Shown piece after piece: positions 1-10,800 of a stretch of 64,000 nucleotides of DNA. The stretch covers positions 62,001 to 126,000 of the forward strand of contig JARKIF010000057.1 of assembly GCA_029378245.1 (NCBI GenBank), written 5' to 3'. Below the pieces are notes generated by a model. The model did not search any database, was not told where the DNA came from, and worked only from the letters and a program-made list of their open reading frames with translations. The position numbers and the translations under genes were made by a program. Source of the stretch: Roridomyces roridus (taxonomy: Eukaryota > Basidiomycota > Agaricomycetes > Agaricales > Mycenaceae). Every line of letters starts with the position of its first letter. Within the stretch, counting starts at the first letter, position 1.

Positions 1-835
1 CCATGTTTAGCATAGACACCGTTGATCATCGAGGCAAACAGCATCGAGCCCAAGCCGATCCGGTGTGCGCGAAGTGAGAGGGGATGCAAGGGTCGGATCA
101 ATCAGGATCGACCATCAATGAGCTCACACCCGGGCCGACTTTGCCAAACATTTGCACACATTTGCACTCTTCTTCCGACCTCCACCTTCCGATTCAAACC
201 TTGTTCATTTGTCAAAGAAAATACTTGACCACTCACGAAATGATTCGCCCCATCCACAATCATATAGTGTACCCGACCTTTCTGGGCTCCTCCCCCACCA
301 CCGAAGACCGGATGCAAATCCAATGCAACTCGCGATCGTCTTGGAATCAGAGATGTACTGCACATCGACGCGGAGGGAACACGCGTACTCAACAGAGCCG
401 ATCAACGCTCGATCTCTCTGCTCGGCCAGGACAGGCAGCATCGACGGCCCGCATGACCGTAGAACAGCGGGAACCGGATCGAGGTACTCAGTCGCCTTGT
501 ACTCGGTGTCCACACATTTGGAGTATACTTCGGCGACGATCGGCTCTGGTCATTCGTGTGTCTCGGCATCCGCGCTCTGGTGCACTCTGTCGACGCTCGA
601 GTAAAGCCAAAGCCCGATGATGGGAGCAAAGATCACCGAAAATCTCGAATCACCGAGCGGAGATATCGATATTGCGACTCGGATGCCCTCCTTGAATCCC
701 GGACTGCGACAATACAAATCTCAGGGGCAAGGCATTGCAAGACGGAGACATCAGCCCGCACCTACCCGCTAGTATGAATACGGGTCGCGGAACTGTGGCG
801 TCGACTGCGTTTCATCCATCCACCCCCCCTTCTCC
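1..835. other. No gene resolved
   Basis: Several overlapping short open frames are present on both strands and none has a recognisable domain. The most protein-like is a minus-strand frame at 205-513, without obvious splice partners. It could be the last exon of a gene lying to the left of the window, but I could not connect it to anything. Confidence 0.3.
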
Positions 836-2723
836 ATGCTGCCCCCCACATTCCTCTCTTTAAGCTTTTCTTTACTCTTGCTCTCCGCCAGCGCCCGCGC
901 CGACGTGCAGCCGTTCACAGGCTATGCAAATGATTTCGTCAACCCGGACTACATCGTTGCGGGGAAATTTTCAAATACGACTCTCGGGGCGCAACAATCC
1001 ATAATTGCATGGGCGGAGTACCTTTCTGCGTCTGGGCCATGGAGTGCGTGAACGAGTTTGATTTTTTAGACATGCCTGAATGAAGCTCACAGGCGTAACT
1101 AATAAAACGATCGCCGCACCCAGCGGAAATAAAAACGACTACATGAGCTGGGCGCCATAGTGCGTCCTTGATGCACCCTCCATCTTCCCCTGATAATTCG
1201 TTCCCTTCCACCCAGTTATTGGCCAGACTGCTCCAAAGTCGGGAATACCACTGTCCTGACGCCTCAACAAAGTAAGCAAGCTAGCCTGCATCCACAGTTC
1301 CCCTGTTAACACCCCGCTAGTCTGGGTAACGTGCCCCTATGTTGACCGCGATGGGCAATTCAACCCTGACCGCCTCACTATCGACGACGTTGGCGCATTC
1401 TCCAATCTCTCCGATTCGGTCTTGTACAACGCGCTGTCGTTTTCGTTCCAAAACCAATCGACCTCCTTGTATTCGCAACGAATCGGTTAGCCGACAACTC
1501 GGGTCTCACGTTGTGACTGACACTGACACGGGAGTACGTAGCTCATTTCATGGACGTTTGGTTCATGAATAACGCGACGGGCATGAACCCGAATTTGAAC
1601 TATGCACAAATGGCTAGGGGTCCGAGCGGTCAAGTCGGTACGTCCTGTGCTATTTTCTTCCCATTCAATTCAGTAATGTGCACCAGGCCAGCATACCGGC
1701 GTGCTGTGAGCAAATGTTTCGTCGTCCCGGCTCATAATTTAATTTACCCACAGCGACTTGAAAGGCATGGCCAAAATCGCATCGGGCATCCTCATCCTGC
1801 GAAAACGCAACTGCACGGACTGGACGGACGAGTTGGATTCCGGTTTCGTCGCGTGGTCGAAGGAGTACATTACCTGGTTGGAAACGAACAAACTCGGGAT
1901 CGACGAGTGTGCGTCGCTCAAGTGCGTTTTATTGATTCTCATGTATTTTTCAATGCTGATGAATGTGGACGCAGTAACCATGGGAGTTTCTGTTTCAACC
2001 AGCTTACGGCCCTCAAGCTGCTGGTGAATGACGTACCCGGGGCCGTGAACAGTTCCCAGAAATATTTTGAGGGGATATACAAGGGGCAGATTAATAAAAC
2101 TGGGGACCAGGTGCGTTGTTGCAACTTATCTCCGTCTACCCCGGCGCTGATCCCGATGGACAGCCCTGTGAGGCATCCCGCACGCATCCGTATCACTATC
2201 GGAACTACAACCTCGGCGCCATGATAGTTAGTTCCCTCTCCTTCCCGCCAATTACGTACTCATCTCCTTCCAACAGACGAATGCCCGCCTGCTCGCCTAC
2301 GCTGACCCCACCTCAAACCCATGGAACCTCACCACATCCTCGGGCAGTACAATTCAATCTGCCCTGGATATGACCATGACCGTCGACCCGTCTGTCAGCG
2401 GCGAATCCGACCCCTCCACCGTAGCGGAAATCTACCCAAACATCGCTGCCGTCGCTGCGCAGTACGGCGATCCATCTGGTAAATATGTCGCGTTCCTGAA
2501 GGAAAAGTTTCCCGACTATGCGTGGGATGCGACGTTTTTGTGGGATCAGCCGCTGCAGGGGGATCCCGGAGTGGTGGGGAGTGGGAATAATGGTGCGAGC
2601 GGGGGGTCGGGGTCAGGGTCGAAGGATGGGAAATCGGCGGCTGCGGCGACAGCGGGTCCAGGGTTGAGGACAATTCCGTTGGTGGCTGCTGCCCTTGTTG
2701 TCGGATTCGTCGCGAGTTGGTAG
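836..2723 (+). CDS. Secreted alginate-lyase-fold protein, GPI-anchored type
   Basis: Ten exons join in frame: 836-1043, 1093-1159, 1216-1271, 1321-1485, 1542-1637, 1687-1705 (a 19-nt microexon), 1754-1921, 1975-2110, 2164-2226 and 2277-2723, all with GT-AG introns. The product starts with a signal peptide (hydrophobic stretch ending near SARADVQ). It then shows the order of motifs of the fungal alginate lyase domain family (chondroitin AC/alginate lyase fold, PF05426 type): MSWAPYYWPDC, NLNYAQM, HTGVLDLKGM, NNHGSFCFNQL and HPYHYRNYNL. The NNHG segment carries the Asn/His expected in the active site of this fold. A Gly/Ser-rich tail and a hydrophobic C-terminus (PLVAAALVVGFVASW) suggest a GPI signal, so the enzyme is probably wall- or membrane-attached. 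The natural substrate is unknown; in fungi it need not be alginate. No lesion was found. Confidence 0.85.
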
Positions 2724-4010
2724 AACTATGCGCTTTGGGACTTTGGGTTATTCGGAAGGACAATATGTATAGCATAAACTTGAATCTAATAGCCTTGATG
2801 TTTGTCAATCCTCTGCCACAACCTATCTATCAACGAGGCGGGAATATAATAATTCGAACTTGAGAATCCTAATAGTGTCGATGCCAAATTCCAAGTTGGG
2901 GTCCAGGAACGCGATGCCCCGGTACATTATGTACTTTGCTGAAACACCAGTCATCCCGTCAAATCAACGTAAAAGATTAGCGTCTTGGTCGGCGGTTCGG
3001 CCACATCCTCCCACCCCGACAGGTGTGCGGTCGCAAGCTAGGATCAACAGGGACAGAGTATTTTTGTGTTTCGAGACTCCATGTAGTCTCGCCCGCCAAA
3101 CGCCCTAGCCGACGGCTTTTAGGGTGGCGCTAACCGTCTGGCGGGCGAGACTCTGCGAGACTAAGTAGACTCCATGTCGGCAGGCTGGCATTTCCTGTTT
3201 TCATCTCGTTTACCGCGTTTTCACTGGGAGTACGTTAGTGTCAAGCGACTACACACCGTTGTCGTTATTTTTCTGTGAAGTGGTTCAAGCTTAGTTCAAA
3301 GTAGATGAATGAATAAATTCCACCGATAAAAAGTCGGAACCCGTTTGGAGGCCCCGCGACGAGCGTTCATTTCTTAATTGGGTAGTTGAATTTGGAGTCC
3401 ATCCGCGGCTGCGAGGGGTCGGCGCTGTCGTGACATCCGAGTCAGCGCTTACGAGGAGGGTGTCGTATTCAAGGCGAATTCTGAACTGGAAATGTGGCTC
3501 ACCAGTTTCACCGCTTTGCCATGTGGCTCGGCTGACGTTAATGGTGGACGTCGCCGTCCCGCCACCGGAGATTTACATATCCCTTCAAGGCGGTGCATCG
3601 AGAATCGTCGCCGTGGTTTCGTGACGTACATACATGTTGGCAAGTTGCATACATGCACACCTATCGGAAACAACCGAACTGTTTGTCAGATATTCCCGAT
3701 TGAAACTAGGACTGCGGGCAAAAGCCACCGCACCTTAGAGTGCAGTCAAAGCACCTTTCTTGAAGGCAGCCCATCTGTGAATTTCAACAAAGGAGAACAA
3801 AGAAAAAATTGATAGACGGGTTACTTACCTTAAGCGCTTGTCTTTTGACGTAAGTGATATTCTGGCCGTTCCCCGCTAAGGCCTTTATTTTGTTATTACT
3901 TCTCTCTCTCTCTCTCGCTAATCTCAATTGAATCATTTTAAGATGGCACCGAGCACTCAGCACTCAAGGCGCTGACATTGATACATCTCACATCGGTCGT
4001 CCCTCGCGAG
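2724..4010. other. Intergenic region
   Basis: No convincing gene. It holds the small hairpin element at 3074-3177 and a short (CT)n microsatellite at about 3899-3914. The right part, up to the TATA box at 4011, is the promoter side of the zinc-knuckle copy A. Confidence 0.5.
3074..3177. mobile_element. Tiny hairpin element with 11-bp direct repeats
   Basis: An 82-bp segment (3085-3166) is flanked by identical 11-bp direct repeats AGACTCCATGT (3074-3084 and 3167-3177). Inside are inverted arms GTCTCGCCCGCCA (3086-3098) and its reverse complement (3139-3151). The right end repeats the AGTCTCGC word. Direct repeats of 9-11 bp would fit a Mutator-like MITE, but with only one copy in view this is a tentative call. 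Confidence 0.4.
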
Positions 4011-4017
4011 TATAAAA
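4011..4017 (+). promoter_or_regulatory. TATA box of zinc-knuckle copy A
   Basis: TATAAAA lies 80 bp upstream of the ATG at 4097, a usual spacing for a basidiomycete core promoter. The gene behind it is no longer intact. Confidence 0.5.
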
Positions 4018-4096
4018 CCGTGGCCTGCAGCCGGGTGACTCCTTTTCATTTGCTTAATACCCTCTGACCTACGCACCACCTGTCTCCCTCCGCACA

Positions 4097-5450
4097 ATGG
4101 CGTCCGTTTCCTCCACGCTGAACCGCTCCCAGATCAAGGCTAAGGGAAACGTCACGTTTAACAATATCAGTTTGATTATCATGCAAGACCGAGTCGATGG
4201 GTTGCAATTGCTTGACAAAGAAAATTCGATCCGTGAGTCTGCCCACGAGCTCATGAGCCTCGCAGGGAAGCTAAACATCGACCGTTTTCCGCAGATGCTC
4301 CAACTGGGGACGATCGTCCCTGTCTTCCCTCTGTAATCTCGCCGCCTGTGTCACAGCGCTCCTCTCCCGGCACCAACGCGTACGATCGAGATGACCGCCA
4401 CGATTCAGGGTGCCACCATAGCGCCGCACGTCGGTATTATATCGTGTCCCTCAAGGGCACGCCGCATACGACTTGCGACAGCGTCGCGGACTGTGTCAAG
4501 GATAAACTCCGCGCGATGAAGGCTGCGATTCCCCTTGCTAAGGGCCTTGACGGTGCGTTGAGGGTCCTACTACTACGCCGGCGGCAAGCTAAAATATTAT
4601 GTGCAGGGAACGAGACCGCCGCTGCCGCCATGATCGACTCCATTTCCGTTTGTTCGCTGGAACTGGGCCAAGACTTGGTATTTAATGTCTACTGCAGACC
4701 TGCACCTGGCCTCGCACTCGATCATTACCTCGAGTGGGTCAAATTCGTTCGCCTCCTCCGATACGAGACGTTCTTTGGGAGCCTCGTCCCTCGTCTCGAG
4801 GTCGAGCAATATTTTTGTGCTGGATGCAAGGCTTGCGACCATCCTACGGACCTCTATCCGCTCCCGCTGACGCCTGGCTGGCTGGGCCCGTCGTCCGATG
4901 CTCTCTTGTACAAGGACCAACCCAAGCGCCCGGCGTGTAGGGTGCTGTTTTTAATTCCTAGACCCTTAAAAACCGGTTTACAAACCTGGTTTGCAAACCG
5001 GGCGTTTATAAACCAGTTTGTAAACCGAGTAGCAGAAGAGGAAATTCACGGTTCTGAGAGCCATTTGTCAACTATTTTCACCTTCCGCGGACAGTGGAGC
5101 CTCTGACGTGCTTCTGTGAACTTCCATGAGCTCCAGACTGAGCTTTGACCCACCATTAAGCAACTAGAACACTCATCAGACTTGCATCAGACTGTCATCA
5201 GCACGATTGATGGCATCAGATTGATCCTGCCTGCCGTTTATAAACCGAACATCCGTCGAGAAACCTTATAAACCGGGTTTATAAACAGCGGTTTATAAAC
5301 CGGTTTGCAAACAGGCATTAAAAACAGCACCCTACCGGCGTGGCGTTTTCACGTCGGTGGTTCTTCTACAGGCGACTTGGGTCGGAAGGTGGCCGAGGAA
5401 GTTTCTCGGCGCAGTGCATTTCGCCGGCGCAGTGCGTCTTGTCCGCCGTG
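4097..5450 (+). pseudogene. Zinc-knuckle paralogue, copy A (broken)
   Basis: This is one of three paralogues in the window (A here, B at 35.8-37.7 kb, C at 40.0-41.5 kb). The first exon (MASVSSTLNRSQ...) matches the start of C, but the next ~160 residues of C are missing. The frame resumes at YIVSLKGTPHTTCDSVADC and runs through the NVYCRPAPGL and LEWVKFVRLL blocks to the zinc knuckle. The knuckle itself is damaged: C has Cx2Cx4Hx4C, whereas A reads CAGCKACDHPTDLY, the last Cys being Tyr. A 397-bp hAT-type MITE then splits the C-terminal coding region. The sequence beyond it matches the 3' end and flank of C to about 5620. The function of the family is unknown; a nucleic-acid-binding, gag-like role is only suggested by the knuckle. 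Confidence 0.75.
4938..5334. mobile_element. hAT-type MITE 1, inserted in copy A
   Basis: The 397-bp element has 18-bp terminal inverted repeats (TAGGGTGCTGTTTTTAAT) and perfect 8-bp target-site duplications CCGGCGTG at 4930-4937 and 5335-5342. Comparison with paralogue C shows the uninterrupted target. Eight-bp duplications and TAGGG termini are diagnostic of the hAT superfamily. There is no transposase frame, so it is non-autonomous. Both ends are packed with GTTTATAAACC / AAACCGG words in both orientations. Confidence 0.9.
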
Positions 5451-5619
5451 AAAAAATCCCAGCCAAAGGCATGTGCCACCAGTCCGTACGTCGCGGAGAC
5501 GGTGTTTACCAAGTATCCCGAATCTAGATACTCAACTAATCCAGGGACTCCCTCTAAAATTCGCAGCTGTATTAATTGCAGTTTATTCTACCACTATATT
5601 ATTGTCTCACTATTACTTC

Positions 5620-5960
5620 ACTCGAATCGCTGAAAGTCAGAAGGGAAGTCGGATTCGTCGAAGATGCCGTCTTCCACTTGTGCCAGAAAACCTTCGAAGA
5701 GTGGCTGGAACCTCCTGGACCTGCGTGCGTGTCCGGATTGAGCGTATTGATAAATTTGACTTGGAAATAACTAGCATGGGGAGACAAAGAATAAGTCCCA
5801 CTGACCCAGAGCATCCAAAGCTGTGAAATCAGGGTTCGGGTCGTCGCCGTCGGGAACCAAATCGTTTCATCGCTCGTGTGGAGCGAACCGAATTCGGCCA
5901 TGGTGAATTTGCCGCCGGTAACGCCCACCTGTAAAGCCCACCAAACCCCGCTAGTTAGAG
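5620..5960 (-). pseudogene. 3' fragment of type-B carboxylesterase
   Basis: On the minus strand this matches the last two exons of the carboxylesterase at 32.9-35.3 kb. Shared blocks are SDETIWFP with the catalytic-His region, FINTLNPDTHAG and SHSSKVFWHKWKTASS. The 5' part of the gene is absent, and the fragment is joined on one side to the 3' flank of copy A and on the other to gene X. Nothing suggests it can be expressed as an enzyme. Confidence 0.75.
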
Positions 5961-5999
5961 GCATTTTCTCTAAGCGGCTGTAGAGCAATAATTTCTCGC

Positions 6000-7197
6000 T
6001 TAACACGTCCATCAGCTTCCCGACACCACGACAAGCGATGGCATCTCTGAAAACGACCTTCTCAGCACCAGGGGCGTGAAGGCGTGCGGAAGGTACGGAG
6101 GGCTTTGAGCTAATGGCAGGCTTTGAGCTAATGGCACTCGCGAGTCGTTGAATGAGTGGAGAATAACGACGCACCCCTGGATCGCCTCTGCGAAATGCGC
6201 ACACCGAGCGTAGCAAGGAGCACCACGTCAACTATCGAGTAGCACGGATCATACGCCGCCAGATGCCCCGTGGGAATCTATGAAAATCAACACCTATTCC
6301 GATTCCTTTAGTACCACTGACCTGAAAGATCCGACCCAAAGCGATGAGATACGCAATTTGATAGGTCGTTCTTAATTCCCAAGCAGTCGTCGAGTGATCT
6401 CCCGTCGGCTGATACCCAGCGCGATCCCAACCCCGCTCATCGCGCCGGTCGAAACCGCTGAATCCAGCGCCGAACGCGCTTGTTGGATGACCGCAAGAAA
6501 CGCAGGCGGTTGTCAGAAACGCTGCCTGGTGTGAGAAATGATAGCAGAGTATATGCCTACCTGCTGTCTGAGCGAAGAAACCGGCATTTTCTATAGCGGC
6601 GTAGGCAGTTTGTATGTGCTGAAGATGGGTTTTGACGAGTTTGGCTAGCAGATTAAGCAATGAAATATGTGAGTTGGGAAGCCACAACCTACTTTGCTGG
6701 GCGAGCAAATGCGCGAGAATAGGATCCAAAGAAAAGGACGGAGGAGATTCCCAATGCGCGTGCCACTTTTTCAAGCCGTGTAAATAGGCAATCTCATCGC
6801 ATAGCGTAGATTTTAGGGTTTGATGAATTGCGATTTTATGACCCTGGTCGTGCATGAGTGACCCGAGGCAAGAGATGGAGTCACAATACTTGAAAAAGCC
6901 GGCATAAATCATCACATTGGTGAGGCCCACATCTATAATGGAAAGATGAGCTTCAGCAGATAAAGATAGGCTCATCCCGTACAAATCTAAGAGGTCATGA
7001 GCCCAAGGGGGATGTGCGGCACGATCGTCCGCGGTCCAGCTGTCTTGTACGTGGTGAAGAGCTTGAAGCAGGGAGGACGACTCGGGGCAGCTAGATCCGT
7101 GGGTTGCACAGATGCGGTTGAAAAGCGGCGAGGTGGGGTGAATGCGGAGCCTTCATGCCGGGTTTCCGGGGAATACGAGCTTCTCGCGCCGGTGCAT
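6000..7197 (-). pseudogene. Gene X, left copy (nonsense and truncation)
   Basis: A conserved protein of unknown function, paralogous to 31122-32667. Conserved blocks include TNVMIYAGFFKY, SCLGSLMHDQGHK, GDHSTTAWELRTTYQIAY and RAFRRGDPG. The ATG is at 7197. Codon 15, Trp in the other copy, is TGA here (7153-7155), so the frame is closed near the start. The 3' end stops after the DAIA block and is fused to the carboxylesterase fragment. Where the right copy has indels (near 31433 and 31783), this copy keeps the frame. I do not recognise the family by name. It has no signal peptide or clear membrane segment. Confidence 0.7.
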
Positions 7198-7888
7198 GAT
7201 GGTTGGGAGCAAAGTTTGGAGATCAGATTTTGATCATCAAAAAGGCGTCGGATGCTTTAGCCTTTCTGATTCTCACCTCGTAGTCACCTCAAAGCACCTC
7301 AAAGTCACCCGGCGGCCAAGCTCTGTCGAGACACACTGCAACCCCACCCCCTGCCGAAGCAGGCCGGCCCCACAGACCACCCAGACCCCGCCCTGACCGT
7401 CCGCAGACCGCCCAGCGATCGCTCCAACGATGCCGCAACTTGCGGCTGCGCCGCTGGTATACCTCGGACACTAAACTACCTTTCCTTCCCCCAACCAAAC
7501 AACGGCGATCTGGATTCTTGATTCTTGTCTTCATTTTCATCCTTCATTCGATGTGGACGATAGTCCTGTCCGGCGCTATCTGGGCTTCCTCGATCCTGCG
7601 CACCGCCTGCTTCTACTACCGTATACCTCTGTTTCATGAGCTTACCAGATGCCCACGTCAGGCCCCTTTGTACACTGCAGTTAATGACGGGAACGAAGAT
7701 CATGGGAAACTTCCTTCACACATTGAATTCGAATCATCCAGGTAACGGCGTATCTCGTCGCACGTTCGAGAGTTCTCATCAGCACCCTTGATCTTCTTGC
7801 TCATCGCCCACCTATCTCCACGGTTGATACATAACACTGGGTTGTGCTAAATCTATCGTCCTTCCCTTTCTTCCCATCCTCCGCTTCA
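7198..7888. promoter_or_regulatory. Shared promoter of divergent genes X and Y (left)
   Basis: About 690 bp separates the ATG codons of the divergent genes X and Y. The same interval, similar in sequence, lies between the right copies (30459-31121). Open frames inside it are not conserved in frame between the two copies, so I read it as a bidirectional promoter rather than coding sequence. Confidence 0.55.
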
Positions 7889-9209
7889 ATGGAGTCCGTT
7901 TCTTTCCCTTGGCATGACCTCGTGTATAACATCGTTCAAGCCGGCGTAAGTGGTCTCTGCGTTCTCATTACTTTAGCTTGACTCATCCGCATCAGTTGGA
8001 ACTCTTTCTCTACGGTAGGCGTCGGAAAGGCTAGTACAACTTCCGGCAGCCCACACATCCCACCGCAGGAATCTACGTTCATTTATTCTTTTCGGCTATT
8101 CATGTTCTTTCTCGTCGCGGAGCAACGGGGCGGAATGTTCTATTGTTGGCGAGCTGGGCCATGTTTCTCGCAGGCGCAACACAGATGATCATCCAACTTC
8201 TTTCGCTGGCCTTTTATGTGCAGGCTCTGCAGTCGCTGTACGAGCCCGGGTCCACGAATGGTGCCGACCACCTTGCAGCGTATAATTCCTTCGTCACCGT
8301 CAGTCACATCATACTGGCGATAAATATGTGCGTCGGTACCTCTTCAGCTTAATTCCATCTCATTGACTCTGTAGGTTGATGGGGGACACACTATTCGTAG
8401 GGTCTTCCTCGACACCTTCGATTGACGATTGATTTCGGAAAGGTGTATCGGTGTTATGTGATATGGGGCCGTAACAAGGGTGAGCATTGCCTTCTATCAG
8501 ATGCACGTTTTTGAATCTGTGGATTCACAGCGGTCGTGGTCTTACCCGTCATGCTCGTGCTCTGTACAGCGGGTGAGTTGTCCGTTTTATTTTTGCAACT
8601 TGGGGTTGTTGATTCAGGTCTAGCTCTGGCGGTGGCAATCCAATATTCGCTGGATAGCGTCACGGCTACTCAAATTGGCTTCCTTTCAATTGCGATAACA
8701 AACTTTGTTCTGACTGGACTCACCGGTAAGCAACCATTATCAGTCTATACCCCCTCGAATGTGAACATCTGAACAGCCGGCCGGATATGGTGGTTGAAAC
8801 GACAATCCTCGCATCCAAAAAATCCTCTGGGGAAGCGCTATAATAATGCTATGGCAATCATGTAGGCGTCGTGTCCCATTTCTAAAAGCATTTCAACTCA
8901 CGAGCCACAGCGTCGAATCTGGATCCTTATATTTCGTTTTCGGCATACTCCTGGCTGCTACGGCAAGGATTGAACCACAAATCGATTCAATACCTTTTGG
9001 AATCTTTCTTGGGATTGGGAAGCAGGGCGTCGTGAGTTGTCTTCCGAATTGAGTCTGTCTGGTTTCTTACTGTGCGAACATAGAATATCATTCCTGCGCT
9101 TTCTATCATACTGGGTGTCCGGCACGTCGACGGCGCTCATGACAGCGGCTCAGAGAAATGCAGTCTGACCGTCGGGAACAAGGAAATTGGTTCAAATTCA
9201 TCGGTTTAG
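7889..9209 (+). CDS. Multi-pass membrane protein Y, left copy (intact)
   Basis: Ten exons join without a stop: 7889-7945, 7996-8014, 8069-8327, 8375-8396, 8443-8479, 8531-8572, 8618-8725, 8777-8861, 8911-9031 and 9084-9209. The product is about 290 residues with roughly seven hydrophobic segments, among them LELFLYG, the ASWAMFLAGATQMII block, AVVVLPVMLVL and SLYFVFGILLAA. The motifs VYRCYVIWGRNK, LTGLTAGRIWWLKRQ and KRYNNAMAI are typical of a large agaricomycete membrane-protein family of unknown function. A receptor role is possible but unproven. All splice sites are canonical, unlike the right copy at 29134-30458, where one donor is lost. Introns and exons of the two copies are nearly identical, so the duplication is recent. 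Confidence 0.85.
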
Positions 9210-9880
9210 TAGCTAGCAACGGTTTGAAATCCACCGGAATGTCCAGGACGGGATATCTACTCTCGTTAGTTGGTGGCCTGCAGAGTGACCAGAACCTGAA
9301 GCTTGTTCCAAGGTTCTCTTCACGACCGCGAATCTGCTCGGATCCAGATACTTATCGCTGCTCTGTCCTGACATGCTGTAGTCCACTTGAAGAGGAACTT
9401 GGGTAATGACTATTCAATCTGAGCCAATATATGTGGTGTGGGCAACATTTTTGTGCAGCAAGTCGAACTTTGAACTTTGAAGTCTGAAACTACCGGGTGG
9501 GAAACTAATTGCCCCATTTGTGCTGTCCATCATTCAAGCTTGCCACTTGGTCCCGACTCCCGACTCGTTCCTCCTTCCTTGAGTCCTACTTCTTCTCCCG
9601 AGCTCATTGCCTGGTGAAGACGTCACGGTGATCCCACTCCCCCGAAGGCTCTCCAGTACCTATTCCAACCTGATGATCTGTCAATTCCCGATCGATCGGA
9701 AATTTTCCAGTCATTCGAGTCGACCGCAAAAAGAACGTCCCGTGCCAGGAATCGAAAGAGTCGCCTGCGGAGAGAGCAAAGGATTGCACAGTAGATCTTA
9801 TATCTGTTCGTTCCTCCCAGTCGTCCCTCGCACGACATCGGTCTTGGTACCGGTCTTGGTATGTCCATGGTGCCTACTGT
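9210..9880. other. Intergenic region
   Basis: I see no gene here. A plus-strand frame starting at 9607 lacks recognisable motifs and runs into the Z repeat block. No counterpart of 9210-9840 was found on the right arm. Confidence 0.4.
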
Positions 9881-10111
9881 CGATAATCTTGAGCTCACAA
9901 GACAGAAAGGATCCCTTCCTCGCGATCGTGCCTTCCCCTATCGTCTACTGTGTCGCGATTCCACGTCGTCGGACGCTCCTCAGTCAATCTGCTTCCGCGG
10001 GACCGTAGACTATCCCCTGACCGATTCCCTGCCGCGTTCGACGCGTCAATGGCCCTCGCACGTCCTCTTTCGCGGTCGTTCGACGCCAGAGCTCTCCATT
10101 CCACGTGCAAC

Positions 10112-10140
10112 TAAACAAACTCAAACAGCGAGTTTGTTTA
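10112..10140. promoter_or_regulatory. Perfect 11-bp hairpin in the Z leader
   Basis: Arms TAAACAAACTC (10112-10122) and GAGTTTGTTTA (10130-10140) are perfect, with a 7-nt loop, 37 bp upstream of the Z start codon. The right copy keeps the same structure at 23166-23194 with one mismatch. Its conservation suggests a regulatory or RNA-structure role. Confidence 0.5.
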
Positions 10141-10176
10141 CAGAATCATTCTCCATTCCTCGTCAATACCACCACC

Positions 10177-10800
10177 ATGTCCAGCAACATCATCTTCACC
10201 ACTCTCCCCCTCGTCGCCTTCATCGGTGGGCCCATCGACAACCGTTTCTCCCCTCCTCCTCGCCCCAAGAGGGCTCACTTTGAACTCGAGGACGACGGGC
10301 ACCAGGTCGATGGCTGCTGCAAGCGTCTCCGCCCCAGCGCTGCGCCGTTGCGCTCTCGAGTCCCGAATAGCAGCTTCCTGACCTCATACCGTCGCCGTGA
10401 GGCCCACAGGCGCCATCACCTTCCTCCTCCTCCCACCGGCCCTGTCACCATAACCATCTTCCAGACCGTGGCCGTCATCCGTCGGGGCGAAAGCGAGACG
10501 CCCGCTCAACGCTTGGAGCGCCTCGCCTGGAACACTTTCTGCGAGCAAGTTGGTGGCGAGAGTCCACACTCGCCTTTTAGCCCTAGTGTCGCCTCGCTGG
10601 TGGAACGTCTGGAGGGGATACACCTGGAGCACATGGACGCCGAGATGGCTGAGATTGACCTGGACATCGAGATGGAGGAGGCCGAGCCCATCCCACCTCC
10701 TCCTGCTCCCGTCATCCGGCGCCCTCGTCGCGTCGCGCTTGCATGCTTCCCCATTCCCTCGAACTTGGCATCGCTGCGCATGCCGCCTATTGCATATTAG
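10177..10800 (+). CDS. Protein Z, lineage-specific, Pro-rich, NLS-like
   Basis: A single open frame of 207 codons. The N-terminal part has two basic clusters (PPPRPKR and CCKRLRP) around an acidic stretch, resembling a bipartite nuclear localisation signal. The middle holds the most conserved block (IFQTVAVIRRGESETPAQRLERLAWNT split by no intron), followed by an acidic region EMAEIDLDIEMEEAEP and a Pro-rich RRPRR segment. The right copy preserves the same frame downstream of a 2-nt deletion, with few replacement differences, which argues that the frame was under selection. I do not recognise a family. Confidence 0.5.
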   Translation: MSSNIIFTTLPLVAFIGGPIDNRFSPPPRPKRAHFELEDDGHQVDGCCKRLRPSAAPLRSRVPNSSFLTSYRRREAHRRHHLPPPPTGPVTITIFQTVAVIRRGESETPAQRLERLAWNTFCEQVGGESPHSPFSPSVASLVERLEGIHLEHMDAEMAEIDLDIEMEEAEPIPPPPAPVIRRPRRVALACFPIPSNLASLRMPPIAY

